DNA of 64,000 nt, taken from contig JABSSW010000010.1 of NCBI GenBank assembly GCA_018902385.1, positions 682,001 to 746,000 on the forward strand. The letters are read 5' to 3'. Within the stretch, counting starts at the first letter, position 1; the number at the start of each line of letters is the position of its first letter. The notes beneath the pieces were generated by a model. That model searched no databases. It saw only the letters and a program-made list of their open reading frames with translations, and had not been told where the DNA came from. Shown in pieces: positions 21,103 through 32,298 of the stretch. The stretch is from Physcia stellaris. Its lineage: Eukaryota; Ascomycota; Lecanoromycetes; Caliciales; Physciaceae. The position numbers and the translations under genes are program-made.

Positions 21103-22727
21103 TCAAGTCAATGGACTGCGAGTACCTTGACCACGAAGCGATCGAGAGAGAGCAAAGGTCGCTCCAAAGAGAGCGGCGCTAATCGCAAATGGCAGACCCG
21201 TTGGCAAGGACTTACTCTTCAAGCACAAGCTGAAGATGCTCGACCAGAAAGGTGCAGCGACGAGCCCTGCGATAGTCTGAACCAAGGTAGTGCGGACAAG
21301 GAAGCCCGCTGGCTTCTGATCCCCTGACAATGACGTGAGGCCAAAGGTTGTGAGGGAGTCATAAAGCCAGCTTCCGCTTGTGTAGATGGACAAAGCTATT
21401 ATGTAAAGCGGCGAAGCAACTGAAATGCAAAAGCCGGCCATACCTATAATATTCAACGTTAAAGAACCTTTGACAACCAGGAGATCGACTTGTTGATCGT
21501 TCATTCGAGGCTCCAGATAGACCTTGCGGACGGTAGGAAGTGCGAATAGTAGCATTGCGGCTAGTAAGGCGTTTCCTGCCAGTAGCGAATTCACCGTTGC
21601 CAAAGACCAGTCAAGCGTGAGGGAAATATACTGAGGGTTCAATACCTCTACTCGGGTTGTGAAGCTGTATAGTAAAAAGATCCAAATCACTGTCAATGTG
21701 GGACGAGGCACTTGGAAAAGGGTCCTGACCGCTTCAAGGGAGGATTTCCACGAATCCAGGACGATACGAGTTACGCTCTCGACTTCTCAGGAGACGAATG
21801 TTGGAACTCTGCCCCGTCATGCAAGAGGAGATCAATAGCAGAGGTATCTAGCGATGCCGAAGATTTCCCGAGTGCGGGAGGTACATAGGCGTTGAACATT
21901 AAGGCAACCACCGAGCAGCCAAAGCCTAGCCAATTCAGAAGAAAGACATGACGAGATAATAGTACCGATCCAAGCGCCGAGCCGCCTACGCTAGCCAATA
22001 TATAGAGAGCACTGATACGATTATTTGTACTGGTTCTAACTATTGTTAGCTCCGGTACAATAAACTTGACAAGAACATTTCACTGACAGATCAGCTGGTG
22101 GTAATAGAGTTGCAATCACCGTGATACACAAAGTTATACGAGTCAGATCACCGCCTCCGATGAGATCGCAAAGGAATGTCAGAAGAATTGCGGTAGTTGC
22201 CCAGGGTTGATGAAGACTGACTAGACTTCATTCAGTGGGAGCTCCAGGGCTTTGGAAGAGATACGGGACTCACATAAGAAAAGCGACAAAAGGATACCGC
22301 AACCTGAACAGGCGACATTTATTACAAGACAGCGGCGCAAGCCCAGAACTGGAAGCAGTTTTTGATATGTCGCAAGCACTAGAAGCGCTGAGACGCCGAA
22401 TATCATCAGTAATCTTTCACAATGACGGGGATTTCTGGAAGGATGAGGTGATCATGAGTACTTACCAGGAAGCAATTGTAGGAAGGCGTCGACTCCTTCG
22501 ATAAGCGATAGTGGAGACTGTATCTCGTGTATCCTACACAACTTCTCCTCGATTCTCCATTGCGGACCAATGTTTGGCGGATCCGTAGCCAGGAAATGCT
22601 GTAGGCACAGAGATTGCTGGAACAGATAGACGCGCGAGGAGCGATGAATGCAAATAGCGAGATTGGCTAGCACGACGACCGCAGCGATCAAGACGACTTG
22701 CGCGTGTCGCGAGCGCTCCGGTGTCAT
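21103..22727 (-). CDS. Major facilitator superfamily (MFS) transporter, probably decaying
   Basis: Three introns can be placed by frame and consensus: 22388-22465 (GTAAGT..TCTCAG), 22221-22273 (GTGAGT..TCTAG) and 22036-22087 (GTCAGT..GTTAG). The first joins FLQLLP to ALLVLATYQKLLP, the second SLFLF to SLHQPWATTAILLTFL, and the third PPADL to TSTNNRISALYIL. These match the order of a fungal MFS protein: TM1, extracellular Cys loop, TM2, then the usual loop with residues RTSxxxxxSAxxxL, and a C-terminal half with about six hydrophobic helices. The start is ATG 22727; an upstream ATG at 22877 is possible. The motif A region (normally G-x-L-aD-r-x-GRkp) reads KLLPVLGLRRCL, lacking the key Asp. 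The frame also changes near 21770, between HSSPEK and SVTRIVLDSW, so either a one-base indel or a further intron exists there. Transport is doubtful. Confidence 0.7.
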
Positions 22728-22877
22728 AGTCGCACGTCCGCTCGCCGGTAAATGCTCGACTTGTTTAGATGGAAGATCGAAGCGGTACAGAATGATCAGA
22801 GACCGAGTGTCTGTGCAAAAGCTCCTTGGATAGCTGTCTTGTGGCGCTGGGCCAAAAATGGTCAAGCGTCCCATCAT

Positions 22878-23231
22878 TCCCAGGTTGCAGCATAACCCTG
22901 CATATTATGCAACCCTTGCCCTCTACAGAGTACTACATATAGGGTATGTTTGCTCGTTCAGATCATATACAAGCGCCATTATTGAATACACGTACTGGGA
23001 CAGAGGCGTGCGAGGAAGGCTTCTTGCTGAATCTACTCTTTGAGCAAGCACATCGTCCAAAATCTCACGCCCTGCGCTCGTCCCTTTGGCACATCGGAAA
23101 ATGGAGAGCAATTTGTCTCATACGATAACTAGAGAGTGCGAAACGATTGGGTTCTTTGTCCTTTTCAACTGAACAGATACGTTGTTGCGGATGTGATCAA
23201 AACTACTTCCGCGCGAAGTTACAATGGACAC
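22878..23231. other. Intergenic, about 350 bp
   Basis: This lies between the MFS gene promoter and the 3' end of the next minus-strand gene. No coding signal is seen. Confidence 0.5.
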
Positions 23232-25637
23232 TCAAAGGATATATACCACGGGTAGAACACCTCTTGCCTTCTTGGAGTGGCGTAAAGCCGCCTTTATACA
23301 ACAAGACCAGCATTCATCTGATCTCAGAATAATGTTCTCATGTCGAACTTCGTTCTTGAAAGACTGCCAGGGCTTGCCTTCGGCATTCCAAGCATCTTCA
23401 GGAAATGTAGGGATTTGGTTCAGAGCGACAGACCGAGCAATTGGATTACCTTGTAATCGGCGTATGACAACCAACCTTCCTGCTTCAACGTCGGCTTTCG
23501 GATCGACCTTGCCCTCGCCCTCAACGGTGAAAACAGAATCTAAAGGCGTTTTCAACTCAGGACATTGGCGCCGGGAGCAATCGACAGAGTATGACATGTG
23601 CGCAAGGTTGTGGAGTAACTCGGTTGGCCCTATCGAGCATAGCGGCTTGTTGGCCAGAGTAAAGCAAAAGTCCACAAATAAGCCCGCAATACTCTCTTTC
23701 ACCACGAGATTGACAGCCAGCTCGGCACTACTAGTATCCATTGACGAAGGTAGAGAGGACTGTGGTTGGTAGTTGGTAGCCTCATATTTCACTTCTCCGC
23801 TACGATCTGAATCCCGAGCGATGTTGTACGTGCGTCCAGATTCAAGTCCGAGATTACCAGGCACAACATGGACCATAGCCGCAGCGCCTGGGCTGTCGGA
23901 GAACTCTCGTAAGAGGTCCAAGTAGATGGTCATACCATTTGCTGAATACGCAGCTGGCACCATACCTGCTTTGCTTGGTGAGTCGACCCCTTGATCTAAT
24001 CTTCCAGTAAAGATCAGCTCAGCAGTCTGAAATACTTGTACCATTGCGATGGTATTCAGGAGCACTATCGAATTTGGTCTTTGATTCTCATTATCAAGAG
24101 ATGAATTATCTGGCACCTGAGGAAGGTATCCAATAAGTGTGTAGAGGCACTCTAAACCAGCACGATGAGGACGTAGAGATTTCTCAGGATGCACTAGAGC
24201 CAGGTTTCGAGCGGTTATCAACAAGAATTGGGCCAATGATGGGATACAGAACCTCTTGTAACGCTTGATGTCCGCCCATCGCTTGTCACCCCGGCAGTTT
24301 GTGGGGTCGCAGAGCATAGCCAATCTAGTGATAGCACTTTCATACTCTTCACATGCTTTGGCGAGCGGATTTTCGAGGCATTCTTCCATCAAGTGCCTGT
24401 CTAAAGAAGCCAATTCTGAGAACTGCACAATTGCAGAGAGGATGAGACCTTTCCCATGGCATTCCTCATTGTGAACGACAATTTTCTCAAAAGGATTATA
24501 GTCGTTCCGGAACATAGAGCTAGAGACGCCAAGACTATTTGATTCAGAGTTTGCCAAAGCCCCGAGTATCCGAGCCCCATTGCCAAAGATCTGGCTTGAA
24601 TGAAAACGAGCGTTGAGTAGCTCTTGGCCCACGGCTCCGAATGTTATCTGAATCGCTTTATCCCATGGAATCCTGCCTGCCATGATAAGACCCTCATCGT
24701 GCTGGTTCAGCGAACGTCCCTGCAGGAATGAAGAGATATTGCATACGTAATATGATTGGCTAGCCAATTGCGTATCGAGAAAGCTAAACTCCGCCTCAGT
24801 AGCAGCGTACGTGACCAGTAATTGTACGGGGACGTCTTCAGAAACGCTTCTATATAGTAAAGTGCCACCCTTCCGGATTTCAATGGCAAGGCCGAGGAAC
24901 CAATATGCCCAGGCTGCCAAAAGGCCGCAGATGGCACCTCCACGAAGCTCAATACCGATCAAATTGCCCGACGATAATTTTCCTATAGCTTGTAGAGCAC
25001 GAGCCACGTCTTTAGGCTGTCCGCAATCTCGCAAATGTCCCACCTGCGATCCCAGATTCTTCTCGACGAGGTTTTTGGCGAGTCCTCTCAGCGGCAGTAT
25101 GAGCCCTTCACCATCGAGGCTCATGAAGTGCTCGGCAACCAAAGCAAAGTTCGAGGTTGAGACCACTCCTGAACAATTTGAGACTAACGCTGACCACTGT
25201 AGTAGAGACGGACGAAGGTACGTAGGAGCCTGATAAGTTGCTGGTAGCTCATCCAGGACCGAAGCAACCACTTCTGGCGATAAAACTTCCGAAAGACCGC
25301 CACACAGGGCTACTGTGCATATACCTTGAGTCGTGCTGGCAAGAATGTGGACAATGTGTTTACGTCCAAATCCGAACCATAGGGCGCCGTCGAGGCTGGT
25401 GTAAGATCTCAAAGACTGCAGACATTCGTTCATTCGCGCCTTTCCCACACTCGATAGCTTGTACTGATCCGCTATTGCTTGCGCCACAGTCAACGTGAAA
25501 GGATCGACGTGTGCAGCGGATATTCTGGACAAGATCGCCACCGTGGCCGTCACGCCAGTTTTGCCCAATTTGATCCAATCCACGGTGCCTTGCTGTGGGA
25601 AGGAAGCCAAATTTGAGTCGCTGATGTTCACCGCCAT
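23232..25637 (-). CDS. Conserved fungal protein of unknown function, 801 aa
   Basis: One uninterrupted exon from ATG 25637 (MAVNISDSNLASFPQQG) to 23232. The N-terminal half carries blocks that I recall as conserved in a widespread uncharacterised ascomycete family: WIKLGKTGVTATVAIL, HVDPFTLTVAQAIADQYKL, LWFGFGRKHIVHIL, HFMSLDGEGLILPLRGLA, VGHLRDCGQPKDVARAL, and GAICGLLAAWAYWFLGLAIEI, the last a probable single membrane segment. The C-terminal half is less conserved, with a DECWSCCIKAAL Cys cluster near the end. No enzymatic motif is visible. Its length and intactness contrast with the broken genes upstream of it. In my recollection such proteins occur in variable numbers per genome, which suggests an accessory or recognition role (inference). 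Confidence 0.75.
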   Translation of the reverse strand: MAVNISDSNLASFPQQGTVDWIKLGKTGVTATVAILSRISAAHVDPFTLTVAQAIADQYKLSSVGKARMNECLQSLRSYTSLDGALWFGFGRKHIVHILASTTQGICTVALCGGLSEVLSPEVVASVLDELPATYQAPTYLRPSLLQWSALVSNCSGVVSTSNFALVAEHFMSLDGEGLILPLRGLAKNLVEKNLGSQVGHLRDCGQPKDVARALQAIGKLSSGNLIGIELRGGAICGLLAAWAYWFLGLAIEIRKGGTLLYRSVSEDVPVQLLVTYAATEAEFSFLDTQLASQSYYVCNISSFLQGRSLNQHDEGLIMAGRIPWDKAIQITFGAVGQELLNARFHSSQIFGNGARILGALANSESNSLGVSSSMFRNDYNPFEKIVVHNEECHGKGLILSAIVQFSELASLDRHLMEECLENPLAKACEEYESAITRLAMLCDPTNCRGDKRWADIKRYKRFCIPSLAQFLLITARNLALVHPEKSLRPHRAGLECLYTLIGYLPQVPDNSSLDNENQRPNSIVLLNTIAMVQVFQTAELIFTGRLDQGVDSPSKAGMVPAAYSANGMTIYLDLLREFSDSPGAAAMVHVVPGNLGLESGRTYNIARDSDRSGEVKYEATNYQPQSSLPSSMDTSSAELAVNLVVKESIAGLFVDFCFTLANKPLCSIGPTELLHNLAHMSYSVDCSRRQCPELKTPLDSVFTVEGEGKVDPKADVEAGRLVVIRRLQGNPIARSVALNQIPTFPEDAWNAEGKPWQSFKNEVRHENIILRSDECWSCCIKAALRHSKKARGVLPVVYIL

Positions 25638-26627
25638 AGTCTTTCATGGAAGAAAAACAACCAAAACACGACAGAGAAACTATGAAGACGTATCGATGTC
25701 GAAGTAAAGTATGGACTGATTCTGTAATATGGAAGCTCGTATCCTAGGGAAGTCGATCGAGATTGCAAGCTTATCAATCTATTTTCTGGCTTGAGTCTCT
25801 GCTGACCCGATTGATGTCGGACTGAACGGTGCGGTACGACACTGATTAGGTTAATTGAATTGAGCAAGAATTCCGGTCAGCTCCATGTTTGCTCAGCCCA
25901 ATTCCCGGGCGTAAGGCGACAAGGCAACCTCTTGGCATACATTCGATACATCTCAAAGATGCCAAAGTACAGCACGTTCGATGAAGAGACGTGAGAGTCC
26001 TCGAAGATGGACATTGAGATTTGGAATTTCCAACATACCAAATGCGAGTCATGAGAATGGAAAGTCACGACATCACAAGGTAATGTATTTGGGCAAGTCA
26101 GATTCTGGGGAGTTGAGCTTTCAGTAGCTTCGCTTGTTTGACCACGAGGCTCCCATGGTCATAGCGCATCAGTGTTGTTAGCATATTCTAACCTTGACCG
26201 TGGTCTTTCATGCTTGAGTAAGTAGGGACTGTTTGAATCACCGTAATGTATTCTGGATACCTTATCAGTCATTTGACCCCAAGAAAAAGAAGAACATTCG
26301 TTACGGGTACCTAGATCCGGAAGGCGGACCGCGAAAGGCGTGGCGTGAGCATCGGCACCCAGAATTGCCGACGGAGATCTTGGCGTTTTGGGACTAGTGC
26401 GATCTCGTCTAAATGCATTTATTGTCTTGGCGCATATCGTGCTAAATCCCCTTTGCTTCTTCCCATGCCGACTCCTTTGCTCTGCGCTGTGAGGGTTTAG
26501 ACTTTGGAAGGCCAATTCAATGCATCGCGTCAATTGAGTGTTTCTCTTGAGCCTACAAGCTTCACGGCCTCCACAATCTTGGATCTCGACCCTTCTATAA
26601 GCGCCCCGTCTCTCGTCCGGACCCGCC
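25638..26627. other. Divergent intergenic region upstream of ERG5
   Basis: About 990 bp separate the starts of the 801-aa gene and ERG5. The 218-codon minus frame at 26159-26815 overlaps the ERG5 first exon and shows no motif, so it is treated as a shadow. I could not identify a convincing sterol-regulatory element by eye. Confidence 0.5.
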
Positions 26628-28389
26628 ATGGCCGCCGTTGTCAATGGAAGTTTTGCCTCCCCATTGGCGACCGCGCAGTATCCTCCTGCCGGTAATACCC
26701 TCCCCACCAATGGCCTCTTCTCTAAAGTATACAATGGCACCAGCGGCTTCAATCTCCTCCTTACCGTCTTCCTGATGCTGGTGGCATACGACCAATGTGA
26801 GATCTCTTTGACCATATAAGCCTTGTCCTATGCTCATGCCTCTGATTTAGTTAAGTACGTCTGGAACAAAGGATCCATCGTAGGCCCAGCATGGAAGGCT
26901 CCATTCGTCGGACCTTTCTTACAATCCGTAAATCCGAAGATGGACAAGTATAAAGAGAAGTGGGCGAGTGGGGAATTGAGCTGTGTATCCGTCTTCCACA
27001 AGTGAGTACACCCTGTCTTTGGCGCGATCTATACTTATGCCAATCGCCCAGATTCGTTGTTATTGCTTCGACTCGCGACATGGCGCGAAAAGTCTTCAAC
27101 TCCCCAACATTCGTCAAACCGTGCGTCGTTGATATCGCCGTCAAGCTACTTCGGCCGCAGAACTGGGTCTTCCTCGATGGCAAAGCGCATGTAGACTACC
27201 GAAAAGGACTCAATGGCTTGTTCACTCGGCAAGCGTTGGAGACGTATCTTCCGGGGCAAGAGGAGGTCTATGACAAGTACTTCGCCAAATTCGTGGAGAT
27301 GTCAAACAAGAATGAGGGGAAACCTATCCCATTTATGCCCCCATTTCGGGAACTCATGTGCGCTGTGTCTTGTCGGACATTCGTCGGCCATTATATGACA
27401 GATGCTGCGGTCAAAAAGATTGCAGATGACTACTACAATATCACCGCCGCTCTAGAGTTGGTCAACTTCCCGTTTATAATACCGTTTACCAAAACCTGGT
27501 ATGGCAAAAAAGCTGCGGACATGGTCTTGGACGAATTCAGCAAATGCTCCGCCAAGAGCAAAGCAAGAATGGCTGCCGGTGGAGATGTGACCTGTATTAT
27601 GGATGGCTGGATCAAGTCAATGCAAGCCTCGGAGAAATACAGGCAGAAAATTGCAAAGGGCAGAACAGTCGATCCCTCGGAAAAGCCTACTCAGCTACTC
27701 CGGGAATTCTCCGATTTCGAGGTCGCCATGACTGTCTTCACATTCCTATTCGCGTCCCAAGACGCAACCAGCAGTGCCTCAACCTGGCTCTTCCAGCTCA
27801 TGGCAGACCGACCCGAAATCCTGGCCAAAGTCCGGGCAGAAAATCTTGCAGTCAGAGGAGGCGACAAGCATCAGCGCTTCAGCATGGATCTTCTGGAAAA
27901 CATGCCCTACACACGCGCCGTAGTCAAAGAAACCCTGCGATATAGACCGCCAGTGATCATGGTCCCCTACGTCGCCAAGAAAGCCTTCCCCGTCACAGAC
28001 ACCTACACCGCCCCCAAAGGCTCCATGGTCATCCCGACCACGTGGCCAGCACTGCACGACCCTGAGGCATATCCCGACCCAGATTCCTTCAACCCTGACC
28101 GCTGGATCACGGGGGATGCAGAAAAGCAGACGAAGAATTGGCTCGTGTTCGGCACCGGGCCGCATTATTGTCTAGGGCAGACGTACGCGCAGTTGAATCT
28201 CATGGGAATGATTGGGAAGGCGAGTATGCACCTTGATTGGGTGCATCATACTACGCCGCGGTCGGAGGACATTAAGGTTTTCGCAACGATATTTCCACAG
28301 GTAGCCCTCCCCCTCCAGGAATCGATTCTACGATAGTCGCTAATGCATATCAGGATGATTGCCCCCTCGTGTTCTCGGAAAGGCCGTGA
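26628..28389 (+). CDS. ERG5: Sterol C-22 desaturase, cytochrome P450 CYP61
   Basis: Four exons: 26628-26796, 26851-27001, 27052-28300 and 28354-28389, giving 534 aa, which is normal for CYP61. The N-terminal anchor is FNLLLTVFLMLVAYDQ. Diagnostic features are KGSIVGPAWKAPFVGP, the I-helix FLFASQDATSSAST (oxygen-binding region, D-A-T-S), the K-helix E-x-x-R in KETLRYRPP, the PERF-like DPDSFNPDRW, and the heme loop FGTGPHYCLGQ with the Cys thiolate ligand. The last intron (28301-28353, GTAGCC..ATCAG) restores the family C-terminus DDCPLVFSERP; reading through it instead gives an unlike tail. The enzyme introduces the C22-C23 double bond in ergosterol synthesis at the ER membrane. All expected motifs are intact. 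It is divergent from the 801-aa gene. Confidence 0.96.
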
Positions 28390-30599
28390 GGTCCTCTCCT
28401 TTCCGCTTCCCATAATGACCTACCCCTGTTTCCGCTTGTAATTAGATCCTTGAATCGCCCGTCTTCTCTTTAGACGCCAAGCATCTACCCGTCGCCTCTA
28501 GGCAGGTAGACTGGCAAAAGCAGTCCTAATCACGTACTTGTATTTCCCATCCTGTCCACCATGGATCACCCAGCTTGAGAATCCGCGATTGCCCGCATAC
28601 ATGACGCTGTAATTGACATGAAGAGCAAGCTTACTCTCAAACTCCAGTTATAATCGGAAAACCATATCAGCGTTCAAGTAGTCGTACTAAAAAATCTGTT
28701 CGCTTGGTGGTTGTTCCTTTTTTTTTCATAGCTGTGTAGTGCTCGTGCTTAACATGAATCGGTATTCTGAGCGCGTGGTCCTGACTACCAAAGTCTTTAG
28801 AGGTTTGGAAGGTGGGTAAGAAAATCCCTTTTCCGACGTGCGTGTGATTTCATGGGATTCTGTAAATCATTTGCATAGACAGGTAGAGCATTGATATCCG
28901 CGGCCGAGCTTCTGATGGCAAAGGAGTTTTGATTCAAATGCATTGGGAAGATTGGGATAGTGGGGCTCTGGGATAGGAAGGTTAGGTAATGTCGTTTCTG
29001 CGAGATATCTTTCATCTATTTAGGCCGTCAGGAGTCCGATGCACTGATCATCATAGCACCTAATTTCCGTTTTCCACTTCCCAATCTCACTCCTCCTTTC
29101 TAATTTTAGTTCACCCTCCACAAAAACAATGTTCTATATTTTAACTGCCAAGTATCACCCCTCCGAATCAATCTTTCCTTCGCCTTCGTCATTCGACACC
29201 TCCAGCTACCATCGCGAAGATCATGTCAACCGAAGTATATACAGTAAATCCCCCCTTATGAAAACTCAGTATGTAAAGGCGTTAGCATCGAGATTCTACT
29301 ATCCTTTATGGGGGTGCGAGGTTGAGGACTTTTGTATTTTAGGGACAACTCGAAGTTTGTTTGCGGGTAGGCTTCACAAAGAATGTGATATCCTGACTCA
29401 AATAGTGAGTTGAAATTTCATCCTTCAATGACTTCAATCAGGCTGAGTCGCCTGATTCTCGATTCATTTCTCCATATTCATTCGGGAATGAGCACTGCGC
29501 TGAGACTGTTTTAGTAGAGGCGTGTATGTTTTGGGGTTGCATGCAAGGCGAATGGAGATACGAGCAGAGGTTTGCAGATATACAAATCGTCCCACTCGAG
29601 ATATCGTCAAAAGGGATTACATAATCGTAAGGGCCGCCGAGATCCATCCCTTCTACTTTACAGTTTGCAGCTTCGAAGTAGTTTGCAAGAGGGTAGGTAA
29701 CACAACGACCCAATATGAGAGCTCTGCAAGCGGCTTAGACATAAAAGGCCTACAAGTCGTCCAGATAGCACATACCACAACCCTGCACAAGGATGCATTG
29801 GTCGAGAAGCAACGGGTGCTCCAACTACTCGCCTGGAAAGCACAAGCATCCCTCCAAACTCGTGAGGCCTCTATTCGCAGAAGTCATATTCGCTATTGTC
29901 GGCGTCTTTATTGCCGGCTAAGGCGGCGCTTCGGGTGTTCACCGAGAGGAGAGAAGGCATACGCGGCTATCAATTAGTTGCCATGAGGAAGTGGGCCTAT
30001 CCGCGGCCTCGATTGAGAAAAGATTGATGTGAAGACTCCTTGGCCTGCTATCCGCGATGCGTGCGGTGTGGAGGCTTGTCAGACATAAGGCTTCTCGATT
30101 CCATGATCTCTCGATTTCCGATGTCATGATATGTTATGCTTTTCAAAAAAAAAAAAAAAGGGGGAAAAGAAAGAGAGAAAAACGTGGGAGCAAATGCGTG
30201 AAACAGACAGTTCACGGATGGAAAAGGGGACAGGATCAGAGCTGAGGCCTACTTTACCCGGAGTTGTCTGACGTATCGTATTTCCTCCTCAACTGTACGA
30301 CAGGCGTTCATTGCGAGTTTAGGACCTCGGATAAATGATCCACGCTCATTGTAGTTTGAAGATACTATTCGGATTATCGCTGACCATTAGCGTCTAGCTT
30401 CATCCTATAGATTTTTGGCTAGCGTCCTGATTTCGATACCAAAGGCCTACCTATCCAACAACAAGCATCCATATTTCTTTTTGCATAATCTCAATATCCC
30501 AGTCAAGCAGGGTGCAGGGCAGGCGGTGTATCTAACAGAAGGACACCATGGTCCTGCCACGGTCTGTGGATTACTGAGAAATGTTCTTCTCCATCCAGG
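28390..30599. other. Intergenic, about 2.2 kb
   Basis: No gene is firmly supported. Frames at 29129-29413 (+), 29438-29713 (-) and 29522-29977 (+) overlap and lack motifs; the minus one has the most protein-like composition. A 15-A run followed by a purine-rich strand lies at 30145-30182. Confidence 0.5.
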
Positions 30600-32143
30600 T
30601 CAGCCTAAGCTCTCCGTCCATTGAGGTCTGTATGTCATAGATGGATCATACGTCCAGCGATAATACACAACGTCAATGATAAAGCTCATGAGCAGAAAAG
30701 TGCTCGCCATCAGGGAGTCATTGCTGCCGTTCTCCGCTTCAGGCTCGTCACTGCTATCCGTATCGGATGTTTTCGCTGCGGAAGCTATTAAGGCGCAGCA
30801 AGAGAGGACAAAGAAATAGAGAAGTATTAGTGCCACCACTGGTTTGAATGCCATATTGAACCTATCCCGATATAGGTCACTAGATACTTCTTCCTCCGTC
30901 CTTACGAGGACGGAAATTATAGATACGACCATTTGGTAGCCATGAAAGAAGCCCAGATGATAGATCCAGATAACCCAAGTGCTGCAGATAGCGGCTAGCC
31001 GAAGGACGGTCAAGCCCAATACGAAGATTGGAGAAGAGGCTGAAGGGAGTCGGTCACCCCAAAAACGGAAAGGTAGGGTCGGAAGGAACCAAATCAAGAG
31101 TCCAATGATGATGAACGGCATCGAATTGACGAAGAGGTTTCCTAAAATTAGCACATAGCAAATGATTTTCAAGGAACTAGCCGTCAGCCCATAAAGAGCG
31201 AAGAATGGAACAGCGCTAACAACGCCCAGTGCTTTATTTGCCCATGAGTCCCCCATAGGACCAGTGAGCGCTACATGGGTAATCCAGAACCAATGGCTGA
31301 TTTGAGCGATTCCCATGAGAGAATAGCACAGCGTGTCTAGCTTGTTCCTGTCTTGAGCAACGGCGGATAGGAAAGTTTGCCCAGCTTCCTGGCTGGAGGC
31401 CCCATCGAGGCCTGAGTATGAGACGCTCACCATCCAGCCAAGCAATTCATTGAGCAGGAAATTGATCATGAACATCGTCGCGTAAGCTTGACTCCAAGGC
31501 AACCCCTGAAAGCCCATGACCTTGACATACTGGAGAACCGCGGTCAGAGGTAGAAGAACCCGTAGAGCAAACACTGTCGCTAGTCCTCGTTTGCCATTGT
31601 TCTTGGTTTCCGGCATGCGTCTTTTGGCCACATGACGGAGAGAGTGAACGATGCTTCTCGAGCGATATGCCGTGCTCAAGACCAGAATTACCACGTCAAG
31701 GGAGTCGAAGGCGCAGAACCAGGGTGAGCTCGCAAGACCGGCTCGCAGCTCGGGCGAAATACCTGCGGCTCCACCGATGTCTTGTGTGATGCTGTTCAAT
31801 GCAATCAACGCGGTGCCCCAGAAGGCGCTTTGCCAGCTAACTATATGGCTTTCGGCACCCATGGCGTTGGCGCGGAGGTTTTCGTATAATCGTGGGTTGT
31901 TTGGAATGCCTCAAGCTATAAGGACTGGAATTCCTTGTCGAATCTCAGAATGATTCTAAGCGAAGCAAGCTTACATACCAGGCCGACCATAGATGGCGTC
32001 CATAGATGTCGTTGAAAGGCGCTGGATGAGGCTGGAGCCTGGAGTTCGTTGATGGTCTTGGCAAGCCACTGCAGAGCCTGGCATGCCAGCAGACTGAGGC
32101 ATAATCTAGTGGCACAGTCATACTGCTTCGAAACAGATTGCAA
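30600..32143 (-). CDS. Multi-pass membrane protein of unknown function
   Basis: The main exon (30600-31909) and an upstream exon (down to 31975) join across a 65-nt intron, 31910-31974 (GTAAGC..TTGAG). The join gives SMVGLVC followed by IPNNPRLYENLRA in frame. The protein has around nine to ten hydrophobic segments, for example LIALNSITQDIGGAAG, FVNSMPFIIIGLLIWFLP, FVLGLTVLRLAAICSTWVIW and VVALILLYFFVLSCCALI, and an acidic loop near the C-terminus. The true start is unresolved: the first exon (ATRLCLSLLACQALQWLAKT) has no in-frame ATG near 32143, so another 5' exon with the initiator must lie upstream. It lies tail-to-head, about 155 nt after the end of the next minus-strand gene, and the two may work together. 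The family is conserved in filamentous ascomycetes as far as I recall, with no assigned role. Confidence 0.7.
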
Positions 32144-32298
32144 TTTGTTTGTCTGTCCAAAGCCAGGGAGTAGTTACCTAGCTAAAGGCACTACGACTGC
32201 TGCATCAAATTGGACTGGGACTAATTATTCTACAAGAAGCCTGCTGCAAGTTGTGAGAGACCGTCTTACTGAAAATTTCAGTACCGGCAAAAAGACAT

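Noticed and set aside
26159-26815. 218-codon minus-strand frame
   Set aside because: Overlaps the ERG5 first exon and promoter on the opposite strand, and its composition is unlike a protein.
31910-31974. Joining the multi-pass and single-anchor genes (30600-34525) into one protein
   Set aside because: The single-anchor protein ends in its family's usual C-terminus (FDRGGGRGRDPDHQLP), and the next frame starts a different membrane family.
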